This document shows, in pieces, positions 38,164 to 53,040 of a stretch of 64,000 bases of DNA (the stretch's first letter is position 1; each line of letters opens with the position of its first letter). Position numbers and translations under genes: made by a program. The DNA is from Paragonimus skrjabini miyazakii. Taxonomy: Eukaryota; Platyhelminthes; Trematoda; Plagiorchiida; Troglotrematidae. Location: assembly GCA_014338405.1 (NCBI GenBank), contig JTDE01000277.1, positions 158,042 to 222,041 of the forward strand, read 5' to 3'. The notes under the pieces were generated by a model. That model did no database searches, was not told where the DNA came from, and saw only the letters and a program-made list of their open reading frames with translations.

Positions 38164-40260
38164 CCTGTGTCCGCGCAATGGTGCCACAGTTGTGATTCAG
38201 GGTCGGCTCGTCGCATCGTTATATACAGTCCTCACTCTTCCCCGAATTTATCCATTCAACATCTTTGTTATCAACTAGCTATTAATCGTTGAAAGACGAC
38301 TATGACGGATGAAAGTACTGTAAAGCGTACCCCTAGACACAGCTTAATAAAGTGTATAAAGAGTTCAGAACTACGTAATTACATGCTGTGCAGGCTACCA
38401 AATTTGAATATTCTCGGTATTTGTACGGACGTCGAAACTAGACGGTAACTGCCTATACTCTTGTGTGCATCAGTATCACGACGCTAAACAGGGGATGTAA
38501 GGTCACTTCTGCAACTTACTTCAATCACAGTAATGTTTCCAATTGCACAAATCGAGAACCAGAATCCATCCAAAGTTATCTGATGTGCTAAGAAGCTAAT
38601 TCGTGAATAGAACACACGCTTCAGTATCGTTACAATCACCCGTGTGTAAACTAGCTCTGCTTTATCGTTTGAATATGGTCTATTCCGGTTTATAATACTA
38701 GATTACGTAAACGCGGTCCGACTGCCAGGGGAAGACGTAATGTTCACGTGTGAAACGACGTAGTTTTGATGTGGCTTTTTCAGACGAGTTTAAATCAAGC
38801 CACGACTTTTGAAACATTCGGCTCAAACGAAGCGGTGAACAACTGTTCGGACGTTGCTGGGTCTCATGTATGACACAGCCGCTGACTTATTGAATCTACC
38901 ATCGGCGTCATGTTGTCAGATCACCCGTAGGTACGGTCTTGATGGCTATCCTTTAAATCACTTGGCCGTAGTAATTGGAGATGTGAAAGGGTATGTGATT
39001 TACTCTATTCGCGCCGCTTCATTATATGGTAAACAGCTCATAACGTCTATAGTAATGCTCGGCAGCGTGTAAACACCTTGCATCTGCTTGTTGGCATACC
39101 TCTTGAACTGTTTGTCACTCATGCTTAACTTATGAACGAATTGATCATTAATATTATCTGAGTACTCATCTGTCCAATTTTCCTAATGTGATTCGTCGGT
39201 TTACTATCCTCTGTCCTTAGGGGTGTACAAATATACTTGACATCTGTGCTGTGCAAATTTTATCAAATTTTGTCATGTGCTTTTTAACGCACTAAACGTG
39301 ATGTGTTTAAAGTGTAACCTTCATGAAGGTGTGCGTAACATCTGGGTATTTGAACAACTAATCTGGGAACATTATTGACTGGAAAACAACACGTTTTCCC
39401 TAAGTCACTAAACCATTTGAAACGAGTACGCAAATGATCAAAATTTTCGAAGACGGTTTATGTATAGAAGTCTGTGTGGTATTGCCAGTTCATCTGAACT
39501 GCGTTCTGACCAACAACTGTCATATTCGTGCGAACTCTTTGTTCACCTTCGGGGAACCACAGCTATAATGACAGCGTTAGTAAATTAGCCTACAAATTGC
39601 CCACTATACAAAATAGTTGTCATTTTTCTCATCATGTTCCAATAACGTTTACATTAAAGAGTATGGTTGTCATCCAAAGAATGTATAAAAATCATTTTGG
39701 CGACACATGCTCCTTATTTGACTATGTCTAAAGGTAGGTGTCGTCTGGTTGAGCAGGGCTGAATCTATCTTTCGTAGTTTAGAGGCATAGCTAATGTATA
39801 GCGTTGTTTTTCTTTTTAAGCAATTCACACACATGTTGGAATTCTAGAATAAAACCTACATGTTGTACATTTTAACTCATTCACGAGTTAGTTTTGCAAT
39901 GTATTTCAGAAGGAACGAAGTCTGTAGATCATCGTTGATATCCGGAAAATCGGTTGTGTGCTTCCGGCAAACTCGGATCATTGAGCACACACTACGTACC
40001 TTATCATACTTCGTAGTGCTCATGTGCTCTGAATGAAAGGCAAGTGTTAATGAACGCAGGTCAAATAACTGAACCATCCCCTGTAAACGAAATGGTCGTA
40101 TACTGAATCCATCTAAGTGTCAATGAAAGTAATTAATATATTCATGTCACAAATTGACTATTACTCAGTATTACATATGAAGTGCGTGATCACACAGATT
40201 ATTCAACAAACATTTTTCTAATTGGAGCCATAGCTTTTGTTTCTCTTTACAAATTCTAAC
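38164..40260. other. Unassigned AT-rich DNA
   Basis: The first 50 bp or so continue the GC-rich transposon-like flank. After that nothing is recognisable; open frames stay under 75 codons. Confidence 0.5.
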
Positions 40261-40388
40261 GCTACTGCGCATAACTGGGATTTAAACACTGGTCGACGTT
40301 TGCATAAGACATGTTTGATGGTCACTGAGACAATGACCACATCTTAAACACAACGGAAGCATCACATCCAAACACTCAGTCACAGTTA
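40261..40388 (-). mobile_element. SINE 5' half, diverged
   Basis: Minus-strand fragment covering the B-box-like TTTAAATCCCAG, GTCTCAGTGACCATC in place of the A box, and the 5' extension (GTGACTGAGTGTTTGG). The hammerhead and 3' half are missing. Assigned by eye to the family, moderately diverged. Confidence 0.5.
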
Positions 40389-42443
40389 TTTATCAATAAG
40401 GCTGCCTAACACAAATGAGCACGTTCACATTTCACGTGAATTAAATAGTATATATCACATTGGGCAATACAAGTGGGGTTAATAGTGTTGTGATAGGAAG
40501 TCCATCCGCTCTTAGTTAACTCATTCATTAATACACAATGGTTAATAATACTTTTACAAGGGGCTTTCACCATCAGGACCAATAATGACGGGGTACTCAA
40601 GTAATTTACGACATTGCACAGATGCATATTCATTAAAGTAGTGTAGTTTGGAATTTCAGGTTATGCTGTTTGTGAATGTGAACTTCCCAGCTACTTCAGA
40701 GCAATGTTTCGCTATAACATGCTATAACATGGTTCCCCATACAACAGTCAGAGAATCTAAGTTTCATAAAGTTTGTATGCATGTATTTTCTGCTTTTGAA
40801 GGGTTAATTTGGAATGTGTTAAATCATGCGTAGCTTGAGTTTTGTGCGTATCGGTTGCATGCTAATAACGTCAAGTTGTTGTCCAACTAGATGGTTTAAC
40901 GTACGAACGTTTTGCTACCATGTGAGGCAAAACCCCTCATGCAAATTTGTACTGACAGTGTGACTTGCATTAGTCAGTTTGGGAAATGGGCTTCACTTGA
41001 AATCCAATGGCAACTGCTTCTTGAACTAAACATCGTTTTTACTATTTATGTATGTTGTAATTCCAGTAACGACGGTTCAGTGCTAAAGACAGGATTCTCT
41101 TAGATTGTTTAATAAATTAAATGTTTTCTTCCTATACAATATAATATTGAAGACCAATGGATTTTATTTTAAACTTGAGGCAAAATGATTTCATTCTTGT
41201 TTAAGTGCCCTACTGACTTACTCACGGTCGAAGCTCATTGAAACAGCCAAATCCTCCCAACCTTTTTCCGTGCATGTGAACGTGTTTGAGTAAGCTCAAC
41301 TGGGCAGTGTTGGACATTATTTCTGCCATTGTTCATTGCGAAGAATAATTCTCCGGATACAGTGTAAACACATTCTACAGATTTGAGCAATCTCCACTTC
41401 GTACCCTGGAAACCCCAACAATCGAGCGTAGTTATTAGGTTCTCCAATACAAAGGTCATTATGAAGTGCTTCAGTTGTACTCGCGGGAGAAAGACATAGT
41501 GGTCGGTTGATATCTAATTCAAATCACTTCTAATGGATGACAAAATCGAAAGGAATGCCAATTGAACGTCAGAAATTCGGCAAAGTGGCAGAACAATTGT
41601 TTGAAAATTGTATTTAGAAATCACTTCATTTTAGATATAGATCAATTATTCTCCATATCACTCGTCAGCTATTGAACTAACAAGCTAAATCCGTAGTTAA
41701 CACATGATTCTGACGAATATATTCTGAGCGAAGCTATGAAATTTATACCAATAACTTTACCGGATAACCTTTAACCCCTATATCACACTGATTCAGCCAT
41801 ATCGATGAATACGGGCCGAATTGTTTTGCGATAGGCAGACATATCTGGACAAGCCTTAAAGCGTCTTGTGTAAAAACAGTGTGTATCTCTGAACCTATTA
41901 TTGACACTCTATTGAATTTACGTCAAATGAACAAAAGGTTCGATTGTTAGTTAAGTGTGAACCAGCGTGGAATGGTCAATCTGTTATATTCGTATAACTC
42001 CGCACCCACTGCTTGTAATTAAGGCTTAACTGAGAGCGTATGTCATGGAGTTATACAACCAAAAGCAATTACTGAGAAATCGCCGTTGGTTAAAAAATAT
42101 CAAGAGATGTTTTGCAAAGAGGCGCAGCAAAATGATTTGACATAATAGCGTGTGACGTGTACGCTCTGGTGAATCGACGTCTCTCTGCTGATGTCCGACA
42201 AACATTGTCAACTTTATAAAAGTTCAAGATATGAGCTGATTTTGCCGTTTAACGAAAATTACAGAGATGTACGATTGAGCATTGTAAGTCTCAGGATAGA
42301 TCACAATTATACGCACTAATTGGATCACTAGAACTTTTCCATAGTAAATTCATGCAACTAAAGTTGCAAAAACCCTATTATAAGCGGAATACAATATTCA
42401 CAATGTTTTATACTTAAGTATTTCATTTAATGTTTCATAACAG

Positions 42444-42616
42444 CAATGACACATAACCAAGTGGATGCTAAAAATGTCACGAAGAACTCGATTTCACTGA
42501 CTGTTAAACCCTTTCTGGCAAAAAGTTATTCAACTCAGCCAGTCTACTTATTTGAAATACATTTTAGTAATCATAGCCCCAAAACCTTTGAGCGTGAAGT
42601 TGGCAGTGTTGATCAG
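42444..42616 (+). CDS. Possible internal exon, product unknown (low confidence)
   Basis: An open frame (42446-42706, 86 codons) starts just after TTTCATAACAG, a fair splice acceptor with an upstream pyrimidine tract. It contains CAG followed by GTAATA at 42617, a good donor match, giving a 173-bp exon. The encoded segment, about 57 residues, is polar with a short hydrophobic stretch (QPVYLFEIHF) and matches nothing I recognise. Two good splice signals around one open frame are suggestive, but such coincidences occur in 64 kb of AT-rich DNA, and no partner exon was identified. Confidence 0.15.
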
Positions 42617-45600
42617 GTAATACCTGCTACGGACGATAAATGCCGTAATCAGTGTCCTGTCAAAGGAATTATGTTTCATTATGGCTGTTTTAGAGAGAAC
42701 CCTTAAGTAAAAGTACATGTTCTTGATCGATATTGATTTGTTGAAATAATAACTTACCTACAATTGATAATAACCTTACTAGACCGGCTGCGAAGCGCTA
42801 CTGAGAGCTTTGAAATTTTGTAGTTGAACTTAGTTTAACATTAATCCAACTGGGACATAAGAGGACAAAAAAGCTCTCGCAGACTTTTGCCAGCACTTAA
42901 TTCCAGACTGCATTAGCGCCCTCTCAAGCACTGCAGTTGTGTTATTGACAAATAGCGTGACACAATATTTCTGTTTATTCTTCAACTTATTGTAGCTATG
43001 ATTACGTTTCCAAACGTCTTTTAGTTTTGTGATCAATACTTCCGACAGGAAAGTGAGTAGCTGACATCGATTACCGTCAAATTAAACTCTGTTTTACTAG
43101 CGAGGAAAGAATGAATACAAAGCAGAAGGTTAACCACCGTTGTCCAGTCAGTCGTATATTAAATTACATTGAGCTAACTAATAACAGGCCAAGGAGTCAG
43201 TCAATGTCACTCAGTCAGTTAATTGGATGGTGAACACCTGACCTGCATAAACCACCTTTTTGGCATGAAATCGGTCCGCTTTGCCTGACTGAAGTTCAGT
43301 GAGTGAATGCAAACGGGATGACTTCGAGTAACATTATGAGAACTTTCTCGGGGCCAATATTGTTGTATTTTTTTATGGAGAATTTAATCCTATTTGGTAA
43401 CTAGGGAGAGCCCAGTTGCGTGCTTTTGATGGAGGACCGTTTGCATGGATTGTTTTCTGTTTTTGAAATGTAATAATTTCATTTTAAATTTTTTCCGAAA
43501 TAGGCGAACATCAACACATTCGTTACTTGTAAATCGCATTTTAATGCACCTTTAATTTCTGTGATCAGTACAGTTGTGTATAGACGAACAAATTCCAACT
43601 ATAAAGGTGCAAACTGTAACTGACCGTGCACGGAATTGACCAGTAAGGTAAAGTTATTTTTATAATGTATAGTACTAGTTTAGTATTTGTTTCCACTTCA
43701 CTTGAATGCGTCTTTTCGTTGTAATCAACCGCAGTACTATAGCACTCGAAGCATTTGATCCGCAGCATGCTCATTCTCTGCCATCAAAGGATATGATGAA
43801 ATATAAAATTCTCTGATTATTCTGTAAATTTGAGGTCAAGTAATATGCTTGCGTTAAAATTTCTCATACTAACGATCAATCTAAAGCAACGTTGATGTGC
43901 TTCAATGATCATAGTGTTTCAAAAAGTTATATGTTAATTCTATTATGCTTCATACAACTTTTCACCAAAAATTGTTTGCAGATGACAAATAATGTAATGA
44001 CAATGATGTAATAATAATGGAATTTGATTGGATAGCACGTTTTATTCTAATCGGGAAGTTATACTGAGATGAAAGTATTGAGTATTCCAAACTCAATCTT
44101 CTGTTGCCCTAATTATCAAATAAAAGATGGTTTACATACGCCTAAAAGTACTCTCAGTTTATTTCAGCGTAAGAATCTTTTTACATGGAAAAGAATCTTA
44201 ATTTGGATGTCAGGCCGTTTGATATTATTCCATTGTTTGTACAAGGTAACCATGATTGTTAACTGTAGTATAGTATGTTCGTTCTCATGATGAAGTATAT
44301 TTCCCTTGTACATTAGGGTTAAACCAGTCAAATCGTTGTCAACTGTTTAATCGCAAACTGAAGATTCATTTAGTTAATCTTTCAGGCAAGGTTAACCATA
44401 AACGTTCGCATAATTGACTGGAAAACCATTAAATCATTTTGTGGACCACTGTGCTGATACTGATCTGGATGTAGTATTTGCTAAAATAGTGCGATCTCAT
44501 GTTCACTGAATTCTACTGACCTATAAATTCTGTAAAATGTCATGAAAATTTATGCATTTTTGCTGCCAGCCCTAACCAAGATCATATAACATAGCAGAAG
44601 CATTCCAACTGAAATAACTAAAAAAACAATGACTAAGATGCTGCCATCATGAAGTGTGGTCGAAAAACTGTTATTCGTCAATAACAACAGCTGGAATATC
44701 GCAGGCTAATCACTCACAATAGTATGGTCAGTATGAAGTACTAAAATGATACTGCTAAATTTGAATCAATTGTAATCCAAACCTAAAAAGACTAGAGCGG
44801 AGTTCACAGACAATTTTGTTTTATCCTCAGAGCCATTGTTTGTTCATATGGTGAATGTTCACACAGAAGTTATTTAGATGTAGATCTGAAGTTTGTCGTT
44901 TTTGGGTTTTCAAGCAGTGGTCATGAGGAACAGTGTGTCTGTTTGTGACCTCAAAAGTGTGAACACGGCAATCGAGTAAATCTTCAGTTCCATCAGAAAG
45001 TTACAAATCAAAGAACTGTCAATTTGTAATCAAAAGAATCCTCTTACGTAACTAAGACATCGTTCCCCGTCCTTCATTTTTTCAGACGGATTTCTTTCTC
45101 CTTGTTTCCACCAGTAGAACCCAAGCAATATTCTACGGTATAGAGGGTATGGGTAACGTCTATTCGCGTAGTGGATGAAGATTGTAATTTTTGGCTAGCT
45201 ACCAATGTCAAATGCGTCCTCACAAATATATAACTCGCTCATAAACGGTATGCATTTCAGTTTCTTCTGTTAAAATCCATAAAGAGTAGGGATTATCATA
45301 CATTTGTTGTGCACTTACGGTGAAACGAAGGCCCTTGTTGTATCAAAGTATTTTTGTATACCTGACAATAATCTGTATTTAATCATCCCGAAATTCATAA
45401 ACGTGAGTTTTGTTTCAAAAGGCAGTCAACACGACATTCGTTAGGCAAAATTTTCGCATAAAACAGCCACACCTATGTTATGTTTTGCCCCCGAACAACC
45501 CCAGATGTTTGCATATTGTGAAGAAGTTGAACTAATTATTAGTGTCCAACCTTTTAACCAGCTTCGGTTATCAATATATTTTACCGAGGTAAAGAGGATC

Positions 45601-48600
45601 CTTCTCATCGAAGAAACAGTGTAATCATGTGTCGCTGGTACAATTTCAACTTTTCTATTGATTCCAACTGTTCAACTGGAAATTTTGATTATGCTATCCG
45701 TTATTAATAAAGCAGTTTCTCACGACACGTTTTGATGACATTTCATAGTCCGTGCTGGCGAGAAATTGAATTGCTAGGGATAATTATCCACCAAATCGTT
45801 ATTTTTGTTCCAACAAAAATTTTCAGGTCACTTAATAACGTTGAACGAGAAGTCTTAGCTGCATCTACAAAGAGGTTATTCATTTACATGTTTCCTAACG
45901 TTTTTATTAATGTTGATCAGTTGCCTTGCAAGTACTGCGGTGATTATATGTGAAGAATTTCAATAAAAAGTGCTAGTGGTAATTGACATATTTTTATGAA
46001 GGACGTGTTCCGTACCAAAAAATAAAGGTGTGACGTTTTTATCGATTTTTCAAGATCAAACTTATGAAGATCTGTTCCAACCCTATACATCCTAATTGGT
46101 TATTCGTATACAACTCACCTACTGTCATCAATCGACTGAAGCCTGTGTGTTTAGAAACATTTGTTCGTAAGCTTGACCCTGCCCTGGACTTAGTGGCCTT
46201 TCTTAACCTATCAATCGACTATCCATACTACCCACCCACTACTAGATGTTTGATATAAAAAAACATTTCATGAGATTGTAAATTCGGTACTGATGAGTCA
46301 ATACGAAATGTTTACATCTACCAGTTTTCGCGTTTCAACGGTTTTGTTTATACTCTGATTTTGACAGTTATCATGATCTTGATCCAGATGTTTCCTTCGG
46401 TCGTATCAGTCTTAATATTGTGGGAATAATCAATTCCCTGTCACTGTACTTTGTTTGAGTGGTACGTGCATCATCTTTTTTTACGGAATAGCTAATTTTT
46501 GCTGCTTTGAACCTCATGACTCATCTGGACAATCCTGTTCGTTATCAAGATCATACTGTTTGGTTATAACACATCATTAGCCTGTTTGGTACAAAGTTTT
46601 AATCCATTTCCCGAAAACAATCTGTCAGTTGAAACTGCTGACGTTACTTAATTACCCACCGCGCTTATTGGTTCAACAATTACCATGACATTGTGGTCAA
46701 GTCCTGGTTTGTTTATTTGGGATCGTTGGGTTGTCGCTGCTCGCAGCTTAGTGTCTTCGTAGAGGATCGTATAATATTAACGACTTTTACTTGGTCTGAC
46801 TTGAGTATGAATTGTCCATTGGATTTTTTGATAGCCTGGCTGATATATATGTTTCCCGAATATTTTCATTACAAGGTTATTAAACACAAATTTTTTCTTA
46901 AATGCTTGGTGTTTACAGACAAAAGCAGTCGAAAAGAATTTCATGTCGATTAGTAGTTGTCACTACACCTGGAAGTCGAATGAAGATTGCCAATGTTGAT
47001 GCTGTATGATGTAAGGATAATGGTTGTTATTTGCTACACCACCACCACTAACATCCGTGCGTTTTAATGAAGTATTTGGAAATACTCAACCAGATTATAG
47101 TCTTTCCAGATGTTGCTCTTGGTAGATGTTGGATCACTTTTGAGAATATCTAGAACTTTGATATTTCACTATCTAACTTCATTCGGAAAGCCCAAATTTG
47201 GTCATGAGCGTAAGCAATGAGACCGCAAACGGTCCAGTGGAAACATCGAAATACGTTAGGAAGTCATATAACCAAACTGCTCTTCCTAGGTGCAGCATCA
47301 TAAAACAGACTAACAGCTTAGCTGCGGCAAACAACATCAGTTCATCAGTGGGCATTTCTTGTTACAGTTAGTATATCGGGCCATAACTCACGTATTTTGA
47401 ATTAGTAGGCCGTCGTTACCTGCTGATGCAACGGAGAATTGGTCCACCCCAGAAGTAATGTTTCGAACCTGATTTTCAAACCATGTTTGCGGCTAGAGAG
47501 TATGACGTAGTAAGCTTGTTTTGCTGCCAGACTAACTGGGGAAAACTCAGAATAATACTATGCTGAATTTCATAATTCCAGATTCAGATGACTTCTACAG
47601 ATTGCTTCATCGATCCATATGATATAATTTCAGTCTAGCAAGAGGTACAAAAGCTGTTACTGTTCCGTTGATTAAGTGTGCAGTTAACAAACCCTATTTG
47701 CAACAAGGTGTAGGCTTCTGCCTAATGTATAATTCTTAGTTTCACAACCGGTTTATGGAGCGAATAACATGGAGGAAAACGTTTTAAACTGAAGAGACTG
47801 TAGGACGTGTCATTCATCACTCAGGCGCAGTGTCAGTATAATGGTCCAAAGAAATGCCACATACAGCTTAATTTCTTGTACCTAGGTCAGAAATGATTTT
47901 GAAAGATTACAAAATAAATATAACCTCACATAAATATGTCCGCTTAACAAGAGACAAATCCCTGACATCAAGTTTATTGTTTTTTTGGTTATCGAATTTC
48001 ATGTGGATCCTCCTCAAGAGTTCGCACCTACTTACCCGAGTTATGACCTTAACTTGAAACAGTTCCACTAAGACTTTTGGTCAACCGTATGAATTTAGGA
48101 AGGTACACTGCTCAGCTTATTTATCTATCTATTTAACTACTGTAGTCTTCAGTTTTGTCATCAGACCCAAAGTATTCTTGAAATGTCAAGGTTGCACACA
48201 GCTTATTTCGATCACTCTCATCAAAAGATTTGTTGTACTTATATATTAAACTGGAATATGCTTATGCTTAATGGTAGCATTCGTGGAAATTGTGGACTAT
48301 CATATTTTAATTTTATGTTGTAGTTCTGCCCGAAAATCCACTTCCAGTTTTATCATATTTACCTTAAAAGTCTTCCATCTTCCCTACATTTAATAATGCA
48401 CTAATGAATGTGTTGTGCTATAACTCGTTAGCGTTACCATGTGTTACCTTGTTTATACGATATTTCTTCAAAGAAGTTGAAGACAAAAACGAACAACGCA
48501 AATGAAATTTCATGAATTGCCCAATTTTTCGCCTAAAAAAGAATAAAACGTAGTGCTTTGTAGAATCTTATTCTGTGGTCCAGAATTGCTGTATATACTT

Positions 48601-48639
48601 TATTCCTTCATCGTTACCCGTCCGGTATTGAAAATCTGT

Positions 48640-49400
48640 TGGACCAAGCCTGTATGTATGTACACGCGCCTGTCTTGACTAGCGTCGCCTCAACAGGAGA
48701 TTGTCAAAGGACGTGCTGGCCAAAAACTAATGAGGTGGCTGAACGATAGAAGAACGATATTCTCTTGGGGAATGTTGTGCTGATAACCCACGAGTGGCTT
48801 GAGGCTAAGTGGGTTAGGGAGAAGATTGAGGTAATGTTAGGCGTTCGAGCAACCGTAGCATGATGGGGGTACAGTTGAACAATCAGGATGTACGCACAAA
48901 GGGTGGTCAGGATAGGGACCATTTGTCACAAGAAATGGTAGTTTGCTGGGGGTTGCCTGTGGGTGTGTGTGTGTAACAGACTAACTATGTTGCAACAGAA
49001 CCGACCATACAAGATATACGAAAAAACTCCGGCTTGATAGGGCATTTTGTTTGAGAACGTCGGGCAATCAGTCAGTCGGAAGGGATGTAGGGAATTTGAA
49101 AAGAAACTTATCTCAAGGGGCAAGCAGTCTGAAGTGAAATTAGGCCGTAATTTGCAAGTTGCTTGCGTGCTCACTCCGAACAACACACCAACCACCCAAC
49201 CATTCTAGAATCAACTTATGCAATGCGACACGAGGTAAATTAGATAATCGTGGTGGTATGTGAGTGGAGGTGTTTATTTTGATGACAGGATTGCACGAGA
49301 CCCGAAACAGCGTAGCAAGCACAACTTCAGCTTGAATAGCCTTTTGACACTCATGCCCAGCACTATGTTACTGTCTACTTACTCGAGTGGTACTAATAGA
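48640..49400. mobile_element. GC-richer segment, possibly an unclassified transposon remnant
   Basis: Base composition shifts clearly from its AT-rich surroundings. Four modest open frames (60-89 codons) lie here on both strands, and AATAAA occurs on the minus strand near 49269-49274. I found no terminal repeat, no pol motif and no second copy in the window, so the transposon label is a guess from composition alone. Confidence 0.2.
48963..48974. repeat. Short GT repeat
   Basis: Six GT units in a row. Confidence 0.85.
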
Positions 49401-52400
49401 AAGTGCTGTATGAGAATGACACTTGAGAACGCAATATTTTGGTATGTTGACCAGTGGGACAGTTTGTAAATTCTAAGGGGAATGACGCAATGAGGATCAA
49501 GGCCAAAACAATAAAATAAACGACATATTTTCGAATATCACTTGAACACAATTTGTGAAGAAGTGAATTACATACTAGAAATAAAATGCGTAATTCAACA
49601 TATGCAAATTTAACTGCAAATTAGGCCGAAAGTATAGATACCGCCTCACGCTCAACGATCCGTTTTCCAGAATGATGAACACACTACTAGAAGCTCATCA
49701 AGGATTCAGGATATTCTACAGCAAAATTACAATACTGGTTTCCGTCGCCCATATTTGCTAAATCCGAAACTGGTCGTTCTCTTTTATGGAACGTACATAA
49801 TACGTTGTTTTGTTGTTCCCCTCTAAGTATATCTGTTTTGCTCCATGAATGTGATCTATGGTCGAATATCAGGGAAATACTTCAGTTGTCAGCTTAAGGT
49901 TTGAGGTGTTGTTAAGATCCCAGAAGGTACTGAGTTTCTGGGGACCATCACGGCTCCGCTACACTGATTTTTCTTAGTAAACGCCGCAGGGGCATTCAAT
50001 TACATCGTGTTTATTTGGGAGTGATTGATAGTTATCATCCATCAGTAGCTTGATGAGACACAATATAACAAAATGAATTATTCCACAATCGTCACTACTC
50101 AAATGTTTTCGATGTAACAAGCTTATCTAGTAAGAAAGGCCAAAGAGAAACATTAATACGAATGTGATTGTTTTGCCTTTTTGCCTCAAATTTATGCCGA
50201 GTTACTAAAGTGTAATACGGTAATTTCAGACAGTTTAATTATGGAAACTTTGATCACAATAAGTGAAACAAAGTAATATGCAAGACTACGCTTGAGATGT
50301 TGTTATGACAGTAACCTAATATGCAGTATGCAGCAAGTGACGATGCGTCTAACATAGATAGTAAACTGTAGATTTGGTGCATCCACAGAAGAGTCTACTA
50401 CAATGAGCAGCAATTTTTAAGCCAGCTCGAAACCTTTTAACACACAACTGATCTCAGATCACCACCACTACTGTTCGAATATTAGGCAAATTGTTTTGAA
50501 GAGGACCCGCCGCGAAAATTTTCCACTCCGACTCGAATCAAATTTAGACGACTACTTCTGTTTGACATCATGCCCGTACACAAGCGAAACGTCTACAACA
50601 CTCAATATAAGCACAATTTCTTTGTTCTGACACTATTATTTGCAGTCAAATAACATGCGTCACCTTCCGCCAAATCTTACGTTGTCTATGGCCATTATTT
50701 TGAGTGTGAATACCCCAACTTTCAAAGAACGGTAAGCTTGCAGTAGATTTGGATTTGCAAACACACTCAACTGAATCAATGGTTAGTAAACTTAGTAGAT
50801 CGATGCAGTATCATTGACTATCATCGCCGACTCAGCCTAAAAGCAGCCTGTGTCGTACGTCGTATGACACTACTTGCTGACACCCTGTTAAACCGATACG
50901 CTTAATTGATTACGGGTTATCTACACGGTAGTAATAGGTATGAACACTTGTGCTCGGAAACCACAGGACCATTCTGTAAATTCCAAAAAGGTGTGCGTCC
51001 TCCTTTCCATACCCTGGAAATCGTAATGCTGAATCATGAATCACAGTTCCTTTTTATATGGTGTAGAAATGACTAAACTTTTCAGCTTATGCACAAGTCA
51101 CTTATTGAAATGCGTTGAAATCTGTTGCAGCTTTATTCGTAAACCATAATATCTATGAATTCAAATTTCAGCATTCAAATTTTAAACTACATCAGAAATA
51201 AGAATACCTTGTCTATAATCCATTTTAATTATTATTGCTGTCAACTTCAAAAAGCACCCAGGTGCAGTCACATTTATAGTTTGACATCAAATGAGGAATG
51301 TTTGTTTGGATCAGTTGACCCCTAGAACCCAGTTAAAACCGCGTGATTAAACGTAATCATATAACTTTGTTGAATGTCAATTTTTCTTCACTTGTGGTCA
51401 CCTACAGAATGTGTGAGAAACCAAATGAAATCGATCACTTGTATTGTTTTCGTAACAGCGAAAACAACCATGAGTCTGTAAATGCTAGGAAGAGACATTT
51501 TTGCCAGAATGCCATACAGTGCAATTTGACCCTCATTGCATTGGTTGTCGTTTCATATTTCACTATGTCTAGATTTTTTCAAGCCCGAACGAAAAATTAA
51601 GCGGCGTTAGTAACTTTTTATTTTGGGAGAAAATAATGAACATTGTTTATGTTTATCCGGCCAGCAAAAAGTATTCCAACTAAATACTCCCAGCACCGGT
51701 ATAAAACACGTTGGATACTCAAGGAAATGTCACTCAGTGGGGAAAGAGATCGTTTGTTCTTTGCGGACGAATATCGGTTCATAAACTCCCAGTTTGGGAG
51801 ACACAGATTTGAGTTGCCATCACCGAACTCGGTGCACGCAAGTTCTCTTAATACACCGGGAACCGCATTCGTGAGATGATTGCTAATGCACCTGAATTTC
51901 TGCCAGGTAAACAAGGAACGTAGCCCAGATACGATGCAGCACACAGATGAGCAGCGTGCTACGCACTGAAAGTAGTGAAGTTTACATAAAAACGAATGTT
52001 TGTCAAACTGATCAACAATGATTAGGAGTTCCAGTTAAACTCCGTAAACTGTTCTATATCTAAGTCCGTATGCGAAAGCATCCAGAGGAACAATTCTGCG
52101 GTTATCTATTTTATAGTTAGAATGTATGTAAACATTGAGCTTTTTTTCTTTCACTGACTAAGCTACTGTTGGGAGCTGTTTTGGTCACTTTTTCTATTTA
52201 GTTAAGCAGGAAAGTTTGTCGTTTCATTTTCATCTAAAAGTTGCAAACCCAGCTTTATTTTTTAATAAGTGTTGTACAAGTGAGGGTTGTAACCACCTGA
52301 CATTCAGTGGTCAATTGTGTGAAACCGTGTATTATGTTTTCTTGGCAGACAGATTTCCAGAGTGAGACTATCAGAACGGCAAGGAATGCATCACGAATTC

Positions 52401-53040
52401 GATTCCATAAGGACAAATAAAGAATGTAGTGTCTTTTATCGAGGGAAGTTAGAATAAACGTCAACCTCACTAAAAAGATGGACCGACTGTGATAGTTCCC
52501 AATTATTAAATCCACACATACTTTTCCCGTAACCTATGCACAATTTTAATGACAGTGATAGTCTCAACTGATATTTTGGCTATCTTTCAGAGTTAACTAG
52601 ACAGTCAATATTTCCTTTCATTGACCAATGTCTACAAACGAGAATAATTGATTTTTCATATTTGATAAGCTGGTCGTTTATAGCGTAGTCACTGATGTAG
52701 TGGTCGAAACAGTTGCATCGTCTAAGTGGCTTCGATTACTCGAATTGCGGACGTGGTAGCGGTGTACATTAGTGGTAAACGATGTCATGGTTTAAACCGG
52801 AGTTCCATGCATTTTTCACAAGATACTTAGGAGAAACGTATGTAGAGGTGAATGCAGTAGTCAGTCGTAAGTGGTTTCAATTTCTACGAGTCAAATTTAT
52901 CTATTCCTTACCGGTGATAAAAATGACACAGGTAGTCCATTGGTTTATGTTGTTTAAATTAATAGTCGGGTCATCCACTAGAATTAGCTGGAGACTTACA
53001 ATGTCACTATTAGGGCGAAAGGCCAGTCCGAGCAGTATTC

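Larger units (their letters stand above)
40389..53040. other. Unassigned AT-rich DNA with weak exon candidates
   Basis: More than 12 kb without a recognisable gene. Points of mild interest are a possible exon at 42444-42616, a GC-richer segment at about 48640-49400, a short GT repeat at 48963-48974, and overlapping open frames on both strands at 51618-51944. None matches a family I know. Confidence 0.5.

Noticed and set aside
37731..38216. 161-codon open frame as a gene
   Set aside because: Its central part is the 309-bp LTR read on the minus strand and the same reading recurs in the other LTR copy; the frame simply happens to be open.
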